Shown here in pieces: positions 62,137 to 64,000 of a stretch of 64,000 nucleotides of DNA. Every line of letters starts with the position of its first letter. Position 1 is the first letter of the stretch. The position numbers were made by a program, and so were the translations under genes. Location of the stretch: positions 1,364,001 to 1,428,000 of the forward strand of contig NZ_BMCU01000001.1 in the NCBI RefSeq assembly GCF_014635345.1. The letters run 5' to 3'. The DNA comes from Rhodococcoides trifolii (GTDB lineage: Bacteria; Actinomycetota; Actinomycetes; Mycobacteriales; Mycobacteriaceae). The notes beneath the pieces were generated by a model. That model did no database searches. It was not told the DNA's origin and was given only the letters and a program-made list of their open reading frames with translations.

Positions 62137-63209
62137 GACAGGGCCTCCGTGTATGCGCTGAACTGCTGTCTTTGAGTGTCGACCAGCGAATGCGGCTCGG
62201 CGTAGACGTGATCGAACAGGGACGCTGCCGTCGGGTCGGGTGCCGTGATGGTGGCGGCCCGTAACCGTGCGGCCACGTCGTCGGCCTTCTCGCGTACTTG
62301 TTCCTCGAACGCGCTGTCCCACAAACTTTCTCGACGTAGGAGCTCCTCGACGCGGGCGAGCGGGTCGCGTACCTTCCACGCGTCGCGCTCGGCGCTGTCG
62401 CGGTAGCGGGTCGGGTCGTCGGAGGTGGTGTGCGGACCCATGCGATACGTCATGGCTTCGACGAACGTGGGTCCGCCGCCCTCGCGTGCACGCTTCGCCG
62501 CCATGCGGGTGACGGCGAGGACGGCAAGTACGTCGTTACCGTCGACGCGGAGAGCGGGCATTCCGAATCCTGCTGCGCGAGAAGCCAAGGGGAGGGGACT
62601 CTGCACGGTCACCGGCTCGCTGATGGCCCAGTGGTTGTTCTGGCAGAAGAAGACGACGCCGGCGCCGAAGGCCACGGAGAAGGACAGAGCTTCGGAGATG
62701 TCACCCTGGCTCGTCGCACCGTCGCCGAAGTAGGCAATGGTGGCGAGCTCGTCACCCTGCAGATGAGCAGCCATCGCGTATCCGGTGGCGTGCAGGCCCT
62801 GTGCGCCGACGATGATGGCCGGGTTGGTGATGCCGTACGTCTTCGGATCCCATCCGGCGTGCGCGACACCGCGCCACAACCGTGTGAGGTCTTCCGGCGG
62901 GACGCCACGGCAGTAGGCGACAGCGTGTTCGCGGTAGCTGGTGAAGGCGAAGTCCGTCGGCGCGAGGGCCTTGGCCGAACCCACCTGCGCAGCCTCCTGT
63001 CCGAGCATGGGCGCCCAGAGGCCGAGCTCTCCCTGCCGCTGCAACGCGGTGGCCTCGGAATCGATCCGCCGGCTGACGACGAGATCTTCGTACAGCGAAC
63101 GGATGTCGTCCGGGCCGACGTCGGCGACCAGCGCGGCGTACTCGGGGTTGTGCACGCGTCGACCGTCGGGCTGAACCAATTGCACGGGATGAGCGATGTG
63201 GTCTCGCAT
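62133..63209 (-). CDS. 2-oxoacid dehydrogenase E1 component, alpha subunit (BkdA/PdhA type)
   Basis: 358 residues. The TPP-binding motif GDGATSQGDISEALSFSVAFGAGVVFFCQNN near residues 163-194 and FTSYREHAVAYCRGVPPEDL are typical of branched-chain/pyruvate E1 alpha. Sequence around QGELGLWAPMLGQEAAQVGSA matches the branched-chain type. Heterotetramer with the beta subunit from the overlapping downstream gene. Start ATG at 63209. Confidence 0.92.
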   Translation of the reverse strand: MRDHIAHPVQLVQPDGRRVHNPEYAALVADVGPDDIRSLYEDLVVSRRIDSEATALQRQGELGLWAPMLGQEAAQVGSAKALAPTDFAFTSYREHAVAYCRGVPPEDLTRLWRGVAHAGWDPKTYGITNPAIIVGAQGLHATGYAMAAHLQGDELATIAYFGDGATSQGDISEALSFSVAFGAGVVFFCQNNHWAISEPVTVQSPLPLASRAAGFGMPALRVDGNDVLAVLAVTRMAAKRAREGGGPTFVEAMTYRMGPHTTSDDPTRYRDSAERDAWKVRDPLARVEELLRRESLWDSAFEEQVREKADDVAARLRAATITAPDPTAASLFDHVYAEPHSLVDTQRQQFSAYTEALS

Positions 63210-63267
63210 GGTTTGCCTCCGGTCATAGGATTGTGTCCTGATTCACAGCATCCTCGCCTGAGCGAGA

Positions 63268-63347
63268 TGCGCAAGTGATGATCGACGCAGTGCGCAGAAG
63301 GCATGTTCTCGGGGTTTTGGTTTGGTCATTTGTGAGCGTCTTGCGCA
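63268..63347. promoter_or_regulatory. three TGCGCA palindromes between the E1 genes and the photolyase gene
   Basis: TGCGCA occurs at 63268-63273, 63291-63296 and 63342-63347. The first and third sit in opposite contexts (TGCGCAAGTG versus CTTGCGCAC). This is the 177-base divergent region, so a shared regulator, perhaps of the Lrp/AsnC type that often controls branched-chain genes, may bind here. Confidence 0.35.
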
Positions 63348-63386
63348 CTTCGATTGGTCGCGCCGAAGGCCGGGCATACTCCGGGC

Positions 63387-64000
63387 ATGGCCGCCCCACT
63401 CTGGATCTTCGCCGACCAACTCGGTCCGCACGTGCACTCCACACCCGAACACGTGGACCGCGAGGTGGTCATGGTCGAATCCGCAGGCGCCCTCCGCCGC
63501 CGCCCGGCGCACCGACAGAAGGTGCACTTGTTGTTGTCCGGCATGCGACACCTCGCCGCAGAGCTCGGAGATCGGGCAACCTACATCAAGGCCGAGACGT
63601 ATCGGGAGGCCATCGAGTCGCTCGGACGCCCGGTGATCGTTCACGAGCCGACGTCTCGCGCCGCGGAAGCATTGGTCCGACGGATGCAGGACGACGGGCT
63701 CGTGGAGAAGATCCTGCCGATTCCCACGTTCGCCCTGTCCCGAGCGGACTTCGCGGACTGGGCGGGCAACAAGAAGAAGTTCATCATGGAGAACTTCTAC
63801 CGCGACCAGCGTCGGCGCTTCGACATCCTCATGGAGGGTGAGCTACCGACCGCAGGCGCGTGGAATCTCGATGTGGAGAATCGCGAGAAGCCTCCCAAAG
63901 GGCAACGCACACTGGACGTTCCCGCGCCGTGGTGGCCGACCGAGGACGAGATCGACGACACGGTTCGCACCGATCTCGACGCCATGGACATCGAGTGGCT
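63387..64000 (+). CDS. cryptochrome/photolyase-related protein (PF04244 type), 3' end beyond window
   Basis: The first ~204 residues are visible: MAAPLWIFADQLGPHVHSTP, VVMVESAGALRRRPAHRQKVHLLLSGMRHLAAEL, IVHEPTSRAAEALV and KKFIMENFYRDQRRRFDILM. These match the N-terminal domain of the FeS-type bacterial (6-4) photolyase group (deoxyribodipyrimidine photolyase-related). The FAD- and FeS-binding C-terminal part lies right of base 64000. The ATG at 63387 begins the fold. Divergent from the E1 alpha gene. Confidence 0.85.
   Translation, partial: MAAPLWIFADQLGPHVHSTPEHVDREVVMVESAGALRRRPAHRQKVHLLLSGMRHLAAELGDRATYIKAETYREAIESLGRPVIVHEPTSRAAEALVRRMQDDGLVEKILPIPTFALSRADFADWAGNKKKFIMENFYRDQRRRFDILMEGELPTAGAWNLDVENREKPPKGQRTLDVPAPWWPTEDEIDDTVRTDLDAMDIEW

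Noticed and set aside
1..64000. tRNA, rRNA, CRISPR arrays, transposases or prophage genes
   Set aside because: None seen on either strand; the short tandem repeats at 25.8 and 46.6 kb have no spacers of CRISPR type.

Overview
The window is about 64 kb of high-GC DNA, densely coded on both strands, with many GTG and some TTG starts and many 4-base ATGA/GTGA junctions inside operons. Several features point to a mycolate-type actinobacterium, most likely Rhodococcus or a close relative: a ~700-residue MalQ, LLM-class flavin/F420-type oxidoreductases, an actinobacterial three-subunit transhydrogenase, lipoproteins with Ser/Thr-rich linkers, a DtxR/IdeR-like iron box and a type II Wadjet cassette. 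The genus is an inference. There are no rRNA or tRNA genes, no CRISPR array, no transposase or phage genes, and no gene-free stretch over 300 bases.

Region 1 (1-5.7 kb, minus strand): ABC exporter pair, RelA/SpoT-like alarmone synthetase, then jetA-jetB-jetC of a type II Wadjet anti-plasmid system. jetC runs off the left edge and jetD must lie beyond it. All six genes are collinear with short gaps, so this may be one defence/stress transcript. Region 2 (5.8-17.1 kb): a glutamine-synthetase-like ligase abutting a papain/C39-like protein, an azoreductase-thiolase pair, a ferredoxin-reductase-like flavoprotein, MalQ, an uncharacterised 360-residue protein, an OFA-family transporter with a 40-residue partner, and DUF2071. 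Region 3 (17.1-25.8 kb): two flavoenzymes for organosulfur use, an RCK-channel-RCK protein overlapping a hydrolase, a phosphodiesterase, an MFS exporter and a TY-Chap/YbjN-like protein.

Region 4 (25.8-30.4 kb): GC-rich repeats, a long inverted repeat, a 22-codon ORF, two short paralogous ORFs (49 and 59 residues) flanking a GNAT gene, paired CCCTAGGGA palindromes and a large LuxR (LAL-type) regulator. Region 5 (30.4-35.2 kb): a TPP-riboswitch-controlled operon tenA-thiY-thiX-thiZ for thiamine-precursor salvage, then a sugar porter. Region 6 (35.2-41.7 kb): lipoproteins, SRPBCC protein, carboxylesterase, a Cys-rich DUF1540 protein behind an iron-box-like palindrome, a soluble Ser/Thr kinase divergent from cyanase, and two tandem LppP/LprE-like lipoproteins.

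Region 7 (41.8-51.6 kb): a pyrimidine-catabolic locus. It has a divergent MocR regulator, beta-ureidopropionase, dihydropyrimidinase, an F420-type LLM oxidoreductase, a complete ABC importer (two permeases, ATPase, lipoprotein) and an omega-aminotransferase, ending in a strong bidirectional terminator. No dihydropyrimidine dehydrogenase is present, so the LLM enzyme is a candidate for the missing redox step. Region 8 (51.7-64 kb): a GlcD-like FAD oxidase, peptidase E-like protein, fused DhaKL kinase, HIT protein, pntAA-pntAB-pntB, an OsmC protein, E1 alpha/beta of a branched-chain 2-oxoacid dehydrogenase without an adjacent E2, and a photolyase-related gene cut by the right edge.

A recurring architectural feature is convergent gene pairs whose stop codons share four bases, usually CTAG. 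This happens seven times. A dispersed GC-rich repeat with core CCGGCCTCCGGCC occurs five times in three intergenic sites.
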